A stretch of DNA of 64,000 nt from Lewinellaceae bacterium (GCA_020636135.1 JACJYK010000001.1:2528501-2592500); one strand, 5' to 3'; shown: positions 1-9,652, counted from the first letter of the stretch. Made by a program: numbers and translations. Notes: generated by a model from the letters alone, not told the origin.

Positions 1-879
1 GATCACATTGGCAAAGATCTGGATGATCTGCCGGGAGGTCTTATAATTGGAGTCGTTAGGTTGGTAACCCCAGGAATCATTCATGGTCATACACAACTCC
101 CAGTAAGCATCATCTGGTTTTTTCACGGGCAGCCCTTGCTCTGGGGTAGCGTAATCGCCATGACCTGCTAACCGTGAATTGATAATGACTTCCGGGTCTG
201 CGGCTAACAAGTGGTTACGGACTTTCGCTGCCTCCCATTGTTCAGCAGAAAATTCCCAGTCCCCGTCAAACCACCACAGATCCGGGTGATAAGCCTTTTC
301 CAACTCATTTAGCTGGCCTTCATAATAGGACAGGAAATGCTGCCACCGTTGTGGGTCTTTCGTGGCATCGTAACGCTTGATGCTCTTCGTCTCATTCGGA
401 TAATCAGTGAAGGACCAATCCGGCAGCGAGTAATACAATCCAAGACGCAATCCCTGCTCACGTACTGCATGAACAAAGGGCGTCAGTACATCCCGCTTTG
501 CAGCACTATTTAATGCATTCAGTTCGCTGCCTTTGGTATTCCATAAGGAAAATCCATCATGATGACGGGTGGTTATCACCGCATATCTGGCCCCACTGGT
601 TTTGATCAGGTGTGCCCATTCACCGGGATCGTATTGCGAGGCCGTAAAACCTTCGGTTTGTTTCAGATAGTCATCATGGCTCAGGTATTCATTGAAGAAG
701 GACCAGGACTCATCGATCCCCTTTACGGCATAGATGCCCCAGTGAATAAAGATTCCCAGTTTGGCATCATGAAACCATTGCATGCGGCTGGCTTCGTTTA
801 AGGAATCCGGCTGTCCGAATCCGGGCCGGACAATGCATAATAACAGCAAGGCTGCAGCGGCTATTTTTTTACAGATCAT
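1..879 (-). CDS. Alpha-L-fucosidase, GH29 (3' end cut by window edge)
   Basis: The visible 293 codons form the N-terminal part of a glycoside hydrolase family 29 alpha-L-fucosidase, an exported enzyme that removes L-fucose from glycans. A hydrophobic signal peptide covers about residues 1-22 (C-R-P-G-F-G-Q end). It is followed by the family hallmarks MQWFHDAKLGIFIHWG (33-48), TTRHHDGFSLW (103-113) and LWWFDGDWE (201-209), where Asp205 sits at the position of the catalytic nucleophile. The ATG at 879 is chosen because the next upstream ATG (889) is out of frame and stops after six codons. The gene continues beyond base 1, so the C-terminal domain and the acid/base residue are not visible. Confidence 0.93.
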   Translation of the reverse strand, partial: MICKKIAAAALLLLCIVRPGFGQPDSLNEASRMQWFHDAKLGIFIHWGIYAVKGIDESWSFFNEYLSHDDYLKQTEGFTASQYDPGEWAHLIKTSGARYAVITTRHHDGFSLWNTKGSELNALNSAAKRDVLTPFVHAVREQGLRLGLYYSLPDWSFTDYPNETKSIKRYDATKDPQRWQHFLSYYEGQLNELEKAYHPDLWWFDGDWEFSAEQWEAAKVRNHLLAADPEVIINSRLAGHGDYATPEQGLPVKKPDDAYWELCMTMNDSWGYQPNDSNYKTSRQIIQIFANVI

Positions 880-944
880 GTTCAATCATTAGTCCGGGCA
901 AGATACTAACATTTGAAATTAAGCTCCCGCCTGCCAAAACCGCC

Positions 945-975
945 TTTTGCTTTGGTAATTAATTCTCTACATTTG
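945..975 (+). promoter_or_regulatory. Bacteroidota-type promoter before DUF2905-pxpABC
   Basis: TTTTG at 945-949 and TACATTTG at 968-975 are separated by 18 bases, which fits the Bacteroidota primary-sigma consensus (TTTG, 17-23 bases, TAnnTTTG). The ATG at 980 lies only four bases after the -7 box, so a transcript from here would be leaderless or nearly so. The match is by eye; no start site has been measured. Confidence 0.45.
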
Positions 976-979
976 GCTA

Positions 980-1210
980 ATGGATCATACCAATGTAGGT
1001 AAAGGAATTGTCGTTGTGGGAGGTATCATCCTGGCTATCGGTGTAATCTGGTATTTCTGGGGGAATAAACTATCCTGGATTGGTCATCTTCCGGGAGATA
1101 TCCGCATTGAACGGGAGAATATACGCATCTACATTCCAATTACGACCATGATCCTGGCCAGCCTGATTTTGTCCATCCTTCTGCGTGTGTTCAGACATCT
1201 ATTACACTGA
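980..1210 (+). CDS. DUF2905 family small membrane protein
   Basis: A 76-residue protein with two hydrophobic helices (about 9-28 and 52-70) flanking a short polar loop that contains the DUF2905 signature GHLPGDIRIE (35-44). The family is widespread and of unknown function; its length is typical. It is predicted to sit in the inner membrane with both ends on the same side. The gene starts just behind a good promoter and ends 44 bases before pxpA, so it is probably the first gene of the 5-oxoprolinase operon. Whether it has anything to do with 5-oxoproline is unknown. Confidence 0.85.
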   Translation: MDHTNVGKGIVVVGGIILAIGVIWYFWGNKLSWIGHLPGDIRIERENIRIYIPITTMILASLILSILLRVFRHLLH

Positions 1211-1254
1211 CAGATCATGATGATGTCTTTTTGAAAATCTAAAATCTGAATTGT

Positions 1255-2028
1255 ATGGCAAGCCGCCACAGCATTGACATTAACTGCGACATGGGAGAGA
1301 GCTTTGGAATCTATACCATTGGCCAGGATGAAAAGATATTTCCCTACATAACATCCTGTAGTATAGCCTGCGGGTTCCATGGAGGGGATCCGCTCCACAT
1401 CGAAAAGACCATTATCCATGCTTTACATGAACAGGTAAGCATCGGTGCGCATCCATCCTACCCGGACCTGGCCGGATTTGGACGCCGGAAGATGTCGATT
1501 GCGCCGGCAGAGCTTAAGGCCATCGTCAAATATCAGATCGCAGCCATCAAAGGCATGACCGAAGCCGAAGGTGGGCGATTGGCTTATGTAAAACCCCATG
1601 GCGCCCTTTACAATACAGCCTCCGATCAGGAACCGGAATGCCTGGCGATCATCCAGGCTATCCTGGAGATCGATGACCGGCTTCCACTCATGGGATTAGC
1701 CGGAAGCCGTATGGAGGAACTGGCCCAGCAATACCAACACCCTTTTATTGCTGAGGCATTTGCAGATCGCCATTACGAGCCGGACGGACAATTGCGATCC
1801 AGGGCTAAAGAAGACGCCGTCATCCTCGATCCGGCCATTGCTGCAGAACAAGTCCTATCGATTATATTAAAGCAGGAGGTCATTGCCATTGATGGATCCG
1901 TGATCCCAATCAAAGCACATAGCATCTGCATTCATGGAGACAATCCGCAGGCGGTTGACATTCTGCAGGCCATTGACAAAAAACTGGAAGAGCACGGAAT
2001 TCAAAAACAAAGTATTGCGGCCCTATGA
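1255..2028 (+). CDS. pxpA: 5-oxoprolinase subunit A (LamB/YcsF family)
   Basis: This is subunit A of the three-part ATP-dependent 5-oxoprolinase, which opens the toxic metabolite 5-oxoproline (pyroglutamate) to glutamate in the cytoplasm. The 257 residues carry the LamB/YcsF motifs DINCDMGE (8-15), CGFHGGDP (39-46), SIGAHPSYPD (about 62-71) and VKPHGALYN. Family length is about 250. Its stop overlaps the start of pxpB in an ATGA (2025-2028), so translation is probably coupled. The order A-B-C is the classical one described for Bacillus and Escherichia. Confidence 0.95.
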   Translation: MASRHSIDINCDMGESFGIYTIGQDEKIFPYITSCSIACGFHGGDPLHIEKTIIHALHEQVSIGAHPSYPDLAGFGRRKMSIAPAELKAIVKYQIAAIKGMTEAEGGRLAYVKPHGALYNTASDQEPECLAIIQAILEIDDRLPLMGLAGSRMEELAQQYQHPFIAEAFADRHYEPDGQLRSRAKEDAVILDPAIAAEQVLSIILKQEVIAIDGSVIPIKAHSICIHGDNPQAVDILQAIDKKLEEHGIQKQSIAAL

Positions 2029-2738
2029 ACATTCAGACCTTTGGTGATCAGGCTATCATTCTTCAATTCTCTTCAGAAATCGATCCTGAAGCTCATCAAC
2101 AGGTCATAGCTTATCTGAAACATCTGCAAGAAAAAGCTGTATCTGGCATCAATTACCTGATTCCGGCCTATGGATCACTTACCATAGGATATAATCCGGA
2201 AAGGATCAGTTTTGAAGCGCTGACTGCTCTGCTCGAAGGATACCAGCATAATGTGGATAAAACCGAGCCATTTGCCGGCACAAGGCGATGGAAAATACCG
2301 GTTTGTTACGACCCTCCATTCGCTCCGGATCTCGAACAGGTAGCGGCACACACCGGCCTGACTGTGGAGGAAATTATCAACCAGCACAGCAAGACAAGAT
2401 ATCGCGTCTACATGATTGGTTTCTTACCCGGTTTTCCCTATCTGGGTATCCTACCCAAATCTCTAGCCACCCCGCGCCGGAAATCACCCCGGCTGCATGT
2501 CCAGGCCGGATCGGTAGGAATCGCACAACGACAGACCGGCATTTATCCGAATGAAGCTCCCGGTGGCTGGCAAATCATCGGGCGGACACCCATCCCAATG
2601 TACACCCGGACTGATCAATCGTTTTTACTCCAGGCGGGCGATGAAGTCCAATTTGAATGCATAACCGGTGAAGAATTTAATTACTGGTCAGCGCGCGTGG
2701 GATCAGAAGATTTCTCCTTAAGTGAATTGCATGGATAA
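2025..2738 (+). CDS. pxpB: 5-oxoprolinase subunit B (KipI-like)
   Basis: Subunit B of 5-oxoprolinase, 237 residues, of the KipI/allophanate-hydrolase-subunit-1 family. Recognisable stretches are the N-terminal GDQAIILQFS (7-16), MIGFLPGFPYLGILP (about 129-143) and the EAPGGWQIIGRTPI block near residue 180, all standard in PxpB. It is predicted to act with PxpC in the ring-opening hydrolysis while PxpA and ATP activate the substrate. It overlaps pxpA by four bases and pxpC by eight, so the three are one translational unit. Confidence 0.95.
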   Translation: MNIQTFGDQAIILQFSSEIDPEAHQQVIAYLKHLQEKAVSGINYLIPAYGSLTIGYNPERISFEALTALLEGYQHNVDKTEPFAGTRRWKIPVCYDPPFAPDLEQVAAHTGLTVEEIINQHSKTRYRVYMIGFLPGFPYLGILPKSLATPRRKSPRLHVQAGSVGIAQRQTGIYPNEAPGGWQIIGRTPIPMYTRTDQSFLLQAGDEVQFECITGEEFNYWSARVGSEDFSLSELHG

Positions 2739-3690
2739 TCAGATCCGGATCGAATGCCTTCACCCCGGACTGATGACAACCATCCAGGACCAGGGCCGTT
2801 CAGGGAAGCAACATCTGGGCATCCCTCCCGGGGGAGCGCTGGATGGACAATCCGCTCGAATTGCCAATGCACTGGCAGGTAATAACATTCGTAATCCGGT
2901 TCTGGAAATCACCGTGATCGGTCCACAGTTAAAATTTCATAACGACTGCCAAATTGCATTGACAGGGGCACGAATCCCGGTTCTTGCTGATGGCCACCAT
3001 GTACCCTATTACCAAACCATAAATTTACCTGCAGGTACCGTGCTTCGGTTTGGCCGGGTATTGGATGGATGCCGCTCCTATTTAGCCGTTAACGGTGAAT
3101 GGCAAGTCGATCAATGGATGGGGAGTTCAAGCGCCCTCACGTCCACTCGCCAGGAACATACCGCATTTGCATACCTGAAAGCGAAATCTGTGCTTTCTAT
3201 CGTGCGGGGAAAGAATATTCAACCCATTTCCATCCCACCCTTCTGGTGGCCGGATTATACCCATTTCCCACCCATCCGATTGATGCCAGGGCCGGAGTTC
3301 TTTTCGGTAGATCAGCGTGCATTGGATATTCTGCTTAGCCATCCCCATACGGTATCAAGGGACTCCAATCGTATGGGATACCGTCTCAAGAGCCGGTTTC
3401 AATTTCCGGAATCAAGCAGGGAAATGCTCTCGTCAGCCATCCTTCCGGGCACCATTCAACTGACCTCATCAGGGCAACCTATATTATTACTCGCAGATGC
3501 CCAGACGACCGGTGGATATTACCGGGTGGGTCAGGTGATTGCAGCAGATATAGATCTGTTGGGTCAACTAAAACCCGGCGATGAAATAGGATTCATCATG
3601 GTAAACAGCCATGCCGCTCTGAAAGCTGCAGATGAATACCTTAACCGGGAAACACTGATCATGGCCTCAATCCGGAAGACCCGGCAATAG
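2731..3690 (+). CDS. pxpC: 5-oxoprolinase subunit C (KipA / biotin-dependent carboxyltransferase-like)
   Basis: Subunit C of 5-oxoprolinase, about 319 residues, KipA family (related to the C-terminal part of urea amidolyase). The N-terminus shows the typical HPGLMTTIQDQGRSG followed by GIPPGGALDG; the C-terminal half has GQPILLLADAQTTGGY and GQVIAADIDLLGQLKPGD. The ATG at 2731 overlaps the stop of pxpB by eight bases; a GTG at 2722 in the same frame would add three residues and cannot be excluded. No further gene follows closely, so the operon probably ends here. Confidence 0.93.
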   Translation: MDNQIRIECLHPGLMTTIQDQGRSGKQHLGIPPGGALDGQSARIANALAGNNIRNPVLEITVIGPQLKFHNDCQIALTGARIPVLADGHHVPYYQTINLPAGTVLRFGRVLDGCRSYLAVNGEWQVDQWMGSSSALTSTRQEHTAFAYLKAKSVLSIVRGKNIQPISIPPFWWPDYTHFPPIRLMPGPEFFSVDQRALDILLSHPHTVSRDSNRMGYRLKSRFQFPESSREMLSSAILPGTIQLTSSGQPILLLADAQTTGGYYRVGQVIAADIDLLGQLKPGDEIGFIMVNSHAALKAADEYLNRETLIMASIRKTRQ

Positions 3691-3895
3691 AAGCACCTGA
3701 TGGAATAACATAATTGTTATGATGCAAATCCATGGGGCTAAGGACCGGATCCAAATTAACAGTTGGTGTAAGCTCATATGACAGGACCGTAAAAACCGTG
3801 GTGATGCTTGTTTTCGGATAACGAGGCACGGGCAGTGAACACCGGATATTCATAAAATTTATTTGGATATTTGAAGTGTCCTGCTTTTTATTCAC

Positions 3896-4687
3896 ATGAA
3901 CGAACGCACGCTCACATATCTCAATCGCCTAGGCTATTATCAGCCGGTGACACCCACGATTCAGCATTTGAATGCTTTGCAACATCGTCACTTGCAGCGC
4001 ATCCCATTTGAAAACCTCGACATTCACCTGGGCAGGAAAATCTTATTGGACCGGGACCTGATCTATGCAAAGATCATATTGGATAATCGTGGTGGTTTCT
4101 GCTTTGAGGTGAACTCCCTTTTCCAGGAGTTGCTTGACAATCTGGGTTACAACAGCTACCTGATCTCCTGTGCCGTATTTTCAGAAGTCGATCAGGCATT
4201 TACGCTGGATGGAGGCCATGCGGCGGTTGTCGTTCAATTGCTGGGAAAGAAATGGCTGGTCGATGTCGGGTTTGGTGATGGCATTCAACACCCGGTACCT
4301 CTTCCCGGTGAGGATCCTGAAATGCATAATTACCGGTATTATAAGGTATTTGAGCTGGATGATTATTATCAGCTGATGAAATCGGATGACCGGACCAAGT
4401 GGACGCCGATGTATCGATTTAAAGACCATCCGGTCGAACTGTCTTATTTTAATCCAATGTGTCATTTTCATCAGACTTCCCCTTCTTCTCCCTTTACACA
4501 GCGCCGGTTGTGTACCAAACTGGTTCCGGAAGGACGGGTAACGCTGGCCGGTGACCGCATCATCCGTACCTGGAAAGATGACCGGCATGAAACCATGATC
4601 AATCCGGGCGAATTTGATCGATATCTTGATGAACTATTTGATATACGTATTGACGGAGACTGGCAACCAATCCCACAAAAGACGTAA
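3896..4687 (+). CDS. Arylamine N-acetyltransferase (copy 1)
   Basis: A 263-residue member of the NAT family, which transfers acetyl or another acyl group from CoA to arylamines, hydrazines or natural amines through a cysteine intermediate. The complete catalytic triad is visible: Cys69 in RGGFCFE, His108 in LDGGHAAVVV and Asp123 in WLVDVGFGDG. The conserved PFENLDIH (37-44) and FHQTSPSSPFTQR stretches also match. It stands alone after a 205-base spacer and is convergent with the next gene. A second NAT gene at 27447-28217 has the same architecture. Confidence 0.95.
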   Translation: MNERTLTYLNRLGYYQPVTPTIQHLNALQHRHLQRIPFENLDIHLGRKILLDRDLIYAKIILDNRGGFCFEVNSLFQELLDNLGYNSYLISCAVFSEVDQAFTLDGGHAAVVVQLLGKKWLVDVGFGDGIQHPVPLPGEDPEMHNYRYYKVFELDDYYQLMKSDDRTKWTPMYRFKDHPVELSYFNPMCHFHQTSPSSPFTQRRLCTKLVPEGRVTLAGDRIIRTWKDDRHETMINPGEFDRYLDELFDIRIDGDWQPIPQKT

Positions 4688-4732
4688 GAGACCACCTTGT
4701 AGTGAGACAATCCTTTCCTGGATTACAGCTCC

Positions 4733-5368
4733 TTATTTAACAGCCTTCTTGGGAGGCATCGTACCAAACACCCAATCCCAAAACATGGTGGAAACACCAA
4801 ACGCCTTCTCCGGATATTTATAATGGTGCAGGGCATGGTGACGGTACTGCGCCTTTAAATAACCGGGTACAGGTGTGGTGTGTGTTTTGTAATGGATATA
4901 TGTATAAAACAAATATCCGGTCAGAAATCCAGCCAGGAAAAGGTAAACATTGGATCTAAGGAATAGCAGTCCTACCAGATACAATGTTCCAATAATAAGC
5001 AATCCAGGCGCCGGCGGCATGATGATCCTGCTTATATCACGCGGATAATCGTGGTGTATGCCATGAAAGATATAACTGACACGTGCGGCAAGCTTCGATT
5101 CCGGGAAATAGTGGTCCAGATGAAAAAAGTAACGATGGGCAAAATATTCAAAAAAGGTCCAGAAGACAAATGCCCCGAAGTACCACAAGGCTGCAACGCC
5201 AGGCTGAACCATCTTACCAAAATTCCAGGCGAGGACCAATAAGGTCAATATCACGAGAGCATAAATGGCTGCGGACACCCGGGGAGGTGATTTGGAAAAA
5301 AACTCAAGTGCGGGGTTCTGAAAGATCTGGCCTTGCGCACCGGCCGTGTCATTTGGTGTTTGGTTCAT
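4733..5368 (-). CDS. Sterol desaturase / fatty acid hydroxylase family membrane protein
   Basis: A 211-residue integral membrane protein with the histidine clusters of the di-iron fatty acid hydroxylase superfamily: HRYFFH, HGIHHDYP and, near the C-terminus, HHALHHYKYP. Four hydrophobic segments surround them. The size and the last cluster resemble fatty-acid 2-hydroxylases, which in Bacteroidota could hydroxylate sphingolipid or sulfonolipid acyl chains; that substrate is inference. ATG 5368 is chosen. A TTG at 5374 in frame lies 11 bases from an AAGGAGG (5386-5392), better Shine-Dalgarno spacing than for the ATG, so the true start may be two codons earlier. Confidence 0.88.
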   Translation of the reverse strand: MNQTPNDTAGAQGQIFQNPALEFFSKSPPRVSAAIYALVILTLLVLAWNFGKMVQPGVAALWYFGAFVFWTFFEYFAHRYFFHLDHYFPESKLAARVSYIFHGIHHDYPRDISRIIMPPAPGLLIIGTLYLVGLLFLRSNVYLFLAGFLTGYLFYTYIHYKTHTTPVPGYLKAQYRHHALHHYKYPEKAFGVSTMFWDWVFGTMPPKKAVK

Positions 5369-5393
5369 ATTCAATCGTTATAAAGCCTCCTTG

Positions 5394-5401
5394 CAAAAAT
5401 A
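5394..5401 (-). promoter_or_regulatory. -7 promoter box of the hydroxylase gene
   Basis: On the minus strand the sequence reads TATTTTTG, an exact TAnnTTTG box, directly followed by AAGGAGG (5386-5392). The -33 region has no clear TTTG. The AAGGAGG is unusual here because most genes in the window lack a visible Shine-Dalgarno sequence. Confidence 0.35.
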
Positions 5402-5806
5402 GAGCATAGCTGCTTTCAGGGAAATATTTTACTACAATAAAATTACAAACACTTCCTGCAATTCGTAACAATCCGGCAAAATATACACACTTTTTTAGGT
5501 ACGATCCGTTGAAAACAATCGATACAACCACTTAATAACCAAAGCTTAAGGCATACTCTCTTTCTCCTTATGTTCCATAACCATCATCAGATCACTGACC
5601 TGATTGGATCCCGGATAGTCCTAAATTGCTTTCTGTCTGGTCCTGCGATCCATATCCGCATTAAACTTAATCTGTAGTCCCCAATTCCGGAAATGATATT
5701 AGTCATTTCAAGGAAATCACGAATCCACTTTTCGTGTCGGAGTAATACTAATTCCCGAATCACAACGTATTCTATATAACCCTAATATCCATCAACTCGT
5801 TCACTT
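5402..5806. other. Intergenic region between divergent genes
   Basis: About 400 bases without a supportable gene, separating the hydroxylase (minus) from the beta-helix protein (plus). The part near 5540-5700 reads on the minus strand as a short, stop-interrupted frame that could be a degenerate gene end, but I could not assign it. No clear promoter was found before the plus-strand gene. Confidence 0.5.
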
Positions 5807-7438
5807 ATGAAATACACCCCCTTTCTGACTATTGGCATGGTCCTATTGACGATTGTCCGGTCACAGGCTGCATCCTTTTACATCGATCCATCACTGGGCA
5901 AGCAAACCAATGACGGAAGTATCACGGCCCCCTGGCGCACCCTGGAGGAAGTAGTATCAGATGGTCTTATCCAATCCTATGTTTACCAGCCACTCCCTTA
6001 CAATGCTGCATCAAGCAAATTGGTTGCCTTTAACATAAGTGCTCCGGTCCAACCCGGCGACACCCTGATCCTGCGGTCGGGCCTGCACGGTAATCTTTTC
6101 CTGAAGAATTATAATAATGCCCTTCCCATCACCCTGATGGCCGGCCCTGGCGAAACTCCGGTTCTCGAAGAAGTACACTTGCAAGCCTGCAGTAATTGGA
6201 TATTGGATGGTCTGACTGTCAGCTCGGAGCCTTATGGGCATTACCTCTCCGATAAGTTGATCTATCTGGAATCTCATGGATGGCAGGGACCGACAAAAAA
6301 CATCACCATCCGGAACTGCCATATATACAGTACAAAAAGTCCCTGGACCAATGCTGCTGACTGGGTGAATAAGGCAAGTGATGGATTGTTTATCAAAGCC
6401 GATTCTGTATTGGCCCAGGGAAATATTCTGGAAAACGTCCATTTTGGATTAACAGCCTCCGGGGATTACATTCAGGCCATTGGCAACCAGATTATCAATT
6501 TCTCGGGCGATGGGATGCGGATTCTCGGCTCGTACATCCTGTTTGACGGCAACACAATAAAAAATTGCTACGATGTGGACGAGAACCATGATGATGGCAT
6601 CCAGTCATTCACCACGAACGGCCACATCGTTGATCATAATATCATCCGCAACAATGTCATCCTGAACTACGAAGATCCGGATCAACCCCTCCTGGGACCG
6701 TTACAGGGGATAGGTTGCTTTGACGGCTTTTACAACGACTGGCTCATCGAGAACAATCTCATCTGTGTCAATCACTGGCACGGCATTACCTTGCTTGGGG
6801 CCAATAACTGCCGTATCATCCACAATACAGTCATTGATCCGACACCGGATGAGGAACCTGGTCCCAGTTGGATCCGGATCGATGACCACAAGGACGGACG
6901 CAAGAGCAGCAATTGTGTCGTTGCCAATAACATCGCTAACCGGATCATCGCTGACGCCGACACCTCCGGAAACTTTGAACTAAGAACATACCAGCAATAC
7001 CGGGAGCAATTTGTTGATTATACAAATTATGATTTCCACCTGCTTGCCCACAGTACCCTGATTGACCGGGGTACAGCTAATTACGGCAATGGTTTTGATG
7101 CAGAAGGCACGATCCGGCCACAAGGAGCTCAGGTAGATCCGGGTTGTTATGAGTTTTCTGCTTTAACAAGTCTTCACTCCTCTATCATTGCAAGTGAACC
7201 ACAGCTCAAGCTCTATCCTAACCCGGTGGCCAACCAACTACTCCTGACGACTAAATTGGAATGGCATCACCTCGTAGTATGCGATGTACAGGGGAAGCCA
7301 TTGATTTATTTATCGCAAACCAATGATCCAAAGACAGCCACCATAGACGTGACACAATTGTCTTCCGGAGTATATTGGATTAAAGTCATATCCCGGAATG
7401 GAGAAACAACGGGCTTTGGCAAATTCATGAAGTTATAG
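5807..7438 (+). CDS. Secreted right-handed beta-helix protein with T9SS sorting domain
   Basis: A 543-residue exported protein. A signal peptide (1-21, ending in SQAAS) leads into a region of short repeating strands rich in NN, GN and IxxN turns (for example ILDGLTVSS, IRNCHIYS, IENNLICVN, IIHNTVID), the pattern of right-handed parallel beta-helices found in polysaccharide lyases and related surface proteins. The last 75 residues form a type A T9SS sorting domain: LYPNPVANQLLL, then SSGVYWIKV and a short basic end. The protein should therefore cross the outer membrane by type IX secretion. No catalytic residues could be assigned, so a lyase or hydrolase role is only a possibility. Confidence 0.88.
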   Translation: MKYTPFLTIGMVLLTIVRSQAASFYIDPSLGKQTNDGSITAPWRTLEEVVSDGLIQSYVYQPLPYNAASSKLVAFNISAPVQPGDTLILRSGLHGNLFLKNYNNALPITLMAGPGETPVLEEVHLQACSNWILDGLTVSSEPYGHYLSDKLIYLESHGWQGPTKNITIRNCHIYSTKSPWTNAADWVNKASDGLFIKADSVLAQGNILENVHFGLTASGDYIQAIGNQIINFSGDGMRILGSYILFDGNTIKNCYDVDENHDDGIQSFTTNGHIVDHNIIRNNVILNYEDPDQPLLGPLQGIGCFDGFYNDWLIENNLICVNHWHGITLLGANNCRIIHNTVIDPTPDEEPGPSWIRIDDHKDGRKSSNCVVANNIANRIIADADTSGNFELRTYQQYREQFVDYTNYDFHLLAHSTLIDRGTANYGNGFDAEGTIRPQGAQVDPGCYEFSALTSLHSSIIASEPQLKLYPNPVANQLLLTTKLEWHHLVVCDVQGKPLIYLSQTNDPKTATIDVTQLSSGVYWIKVISRNGETTGFGKFMKL

Positions 7439-7487
7439 TTGAATGGCTATGACATTATTATTTGTATTACAACTAATTATGAATCAT

Positions 7488-9641
7488 TTATTCCGTCGAT
7501 ATCTCCGTTATCCGTGACTCTCTTCCATCTTTTCCTTTTACCTTGATCCCATAATGATAGGTTGTCCGTCGTTTGATATCTGTGTCCTGCCAGGACGTAA
7601 CACCGGATAGATGCTTGTAGGTTTGTAAAGGCTGAGTATCTATACTCCGATACAGAATAAAAGAATATTCATCTGCCTGCGAATAAGACCACTGCAATGT
7701 TGCCGATTCTTTATCCAATTCAACCTTAAAGCTTTCAACATCCGGCAGATAAAAAGGACGCACCGGAGACAGCAATAAAGTTTTTGGAGCGACAACCTGA
7801 TTGCCGTCATCATCCTTCGTTACAAGCCGGTATTCGTATAGCCCCCCTTCAACCAGGTCGGTATCCATATATACGGTTGATGTATCTGAAAAATCGGTAA
7901 CCTGGCTCCATGGGCCCTCATTTGTACGACGTTCAAGATGTACGGATTCAACATCTGCACTGACACTCCTGAGCCAATAAAGTCTGATGGTATCTTCGCT
8001 GACCCTGTAATCGGAAAAAATGGATGGCGATGGATGTATTACATCCGGCTTTTTAACTTCCAGAAGTTCTGAGGCTTCGGAGGCATTGTAACTCCAATCA
8101 ACGGCAATCACATAAAAGTACATGCGTTCCGTGAGGGAATGCAGATTAAGCGAATCGACAAAATAAGTATGCGTCAGGTAGGATCCGGGTACCACGGCAA
8201 ATTCTCCATTTGCATCATTCGCATAATGGATCAGATAACCCCGGATATCTTTGTCTGCCGGAGCATCCCATTCTACCAGAAGCCTACCCGAAGAATCGAT
8301 CTGATACTGTAAGTTTTGCGGCGGTTGGGGAGCCAGTTCATCGGTCGTGATGGCAAAACGAACCGGAGACAAGGCTTCATTGCCACTGTGGTCTACAGAG
8401 GCTACGTAATAATAGTTGGTCTTTTGCTGATCCGGATCGACATCGACGAATTCTCGTACGTCGACAGGTAGGAGGGTTTCGTTCTGTCTGATAAAATTCC
8501 CGTCAGCGTCAGTAGCAGCATAAACATTGAACCCGGCCAGATCCGGCGTTTGATCCTCAATCTGCCAGTCAAGTACGAGCGCATGGTCCTGCATCTCACG
8601 GATCTCCAGTTCGACAGGAGCTGAGGGCGGCGTTCTATCTACTCCGGCAGCCCGCACGAACCGGGATGGGTTCGATTCTTCGGCAAAAGCATCGATACCG
8701 ATCACCCGGTAATAATAAGAGATACCATTTTCTGCAACAGAATCCGTATAGATGATTAGATCATTATCCGGACGTAAGTTGGTCACGGCATTAATGAAAG
8801 GCTGATCGTTCAGTCGTTCAAAATGAATGCTGTCCCTACCCCGCTCGATCCAATACCCTGAAAATCCGGGACGGCTACCATACCACCGTACCTGAATGGT
8901 GTATTCTTCTTCCACCGGATCCAGCAAGACAGGTCCCGGTGAAGTGGAAGGTTTTTCAAAACCCAGCACCTGATAAGTTGTGTCTGAAGCGTACCCGGAT
9001 GACGCATCGTAAATGAAGATCCGGTACAGTCCATACGTATTGGCAGAGGTATCTTTTTCCAGAAATAATAGTCCGGAGGCTTCGGCTGCCTTCCTGTCAA
9101 AGTCCGCTGCCAGCAGATTGTAGCCCAGGCGATTCTCTTCATCACGTGCTATATCAACAAATCCGCCAAGGGCATTGCGTTCCCCGTAGATGGCCATAGC
9201 CGCAGCTGCTGTGTACGGCGTTTGATCATTGACAATGGATTGCCAGTCATCCAGCGGCCATGGCTTGATGGGCGAATCCGTTACCGGAACAAATGGGTTT
9301 TCCCCGGAAGGTACCCCTTGCTTCAATACTTGTCTTTCCAGCCGATAACCATATCGCATGCCCATCTGCCAGGTCACCGGATTGGTAGGAGCCCACCGGA
9401 TAAGCAAACCCTGCTGGGTTGATTTTTCAATGAGTTGGATGTCCGGTAAAGCTGGTGCTGCCTGATCGGCAACGGGCGTCTGAAAAGGCACCTCTCTGAC
9501 CTGAATTAAACTGTCCTGGGCATGCACTAAAGGAGTCATTATTATTCCAAAGCAAAGGACAAACCATGCTTTGTGTAATCTTGGAATGTCAGAGAGCCAA
9601 TGACAATCTTTCAGCTTAGCAACTATGTTCGGACGGGTCAT
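7488..9641 (-). CDS. Exported fibronectin type III repeat protein
   Basis: A 717-residue protein. After about 30 polar residues comes a hydrophobic segment ending in VHAQ (signal peptide). The rest contains at least four fibronectin type III-like modules: recurring beta-sandwich phrases such as YYYRVIGID, NYYYVASVD, MYFYVIAVDWS and YEYRLVTKDDDG, each followed by a proline-rich linker (RTPPSAPVEL, LAPQPPQNLQ). No sorting domain and no enzyme motif are seen. It is the last gene of the 23.3-7.5 kb operon, 11 bases after the preceding reading frame. It probably serves as a surface or periplasmic scaffold; no specific function can be given. Confidence 0.85.
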   Translation of the reverse strand: MTRPNIVAKLKDCHWLSDIPRLHKAWFVLCFGIIMTPLVHAQDSLIQVREVPFQTPVADQAAPALPDIQLIEKSTQQGLLIRWAPTNPVTWQMGMRYGYRLERQVLKQGVPSGENPFVPVTDSPIKPWPLDDWQSIVNDQTPYTAAAAMAIYGERNALGGFVDIARDEENRLGYNLLAADFDRKAAEASGLLFLEKDTSANTYGLYRIFIYDASSGYASDTTYQVLGFEKPSTSPGPVLLDPVEEEYTIQVRWYGSRPGFSGYWIERGRDSIHFERLNDQPFINAVTNLRPDNDLIIYTDSVAENGISYYYRVIGIDAFAEESNPSRFVRAAGVDRTPPSAPVELEIREMQDHALVLDWQIEDQTPDLAGFNVYAATDADGNFIRQNETLLPVDVREFVDVDPDQQKTNYYYVASVDHSGNEALSPVRFAITTDELAPQPPQNLQYQIDSSGRLLVEWDAPADKDIRGYLIHYANDANGEFAVVPGSYLTHTYFVDSLNLHSLTERMYFYVIAVDWSYNASEASELLEVKKPDVIHPSPSIFSDYRVSEDTIRLYWLRSVSADVESVHLERRTNEGPWSQVTDFSDTSTVYMDTDLVEGGLYEYRLVTKDDDGNQVVAPKTLLLSPVRPFYLPDVESFKVELDKESATLQWSYSQADEYSFILYRSIDTQPLQTYKHLSGVTSWQDTDIKRRTTYHYGIKVKGKDGRESRITEISTE

Positions 9642-9652
9642 TTCTTTCGGTT

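Noticed and set aside
559..801. An 80-codon plus-strand frame opposite the fucosidase
   Set aside because: Antisense to conserved GH29 motifs, with no domain of its own.
3705..3720. Inverted repeat ATAACA-TAAT-TGTTAT after pxpC
   Set aside because: A six-base stem in AT-rich DNA is expected by chance; no evidence for operator or terminator function.
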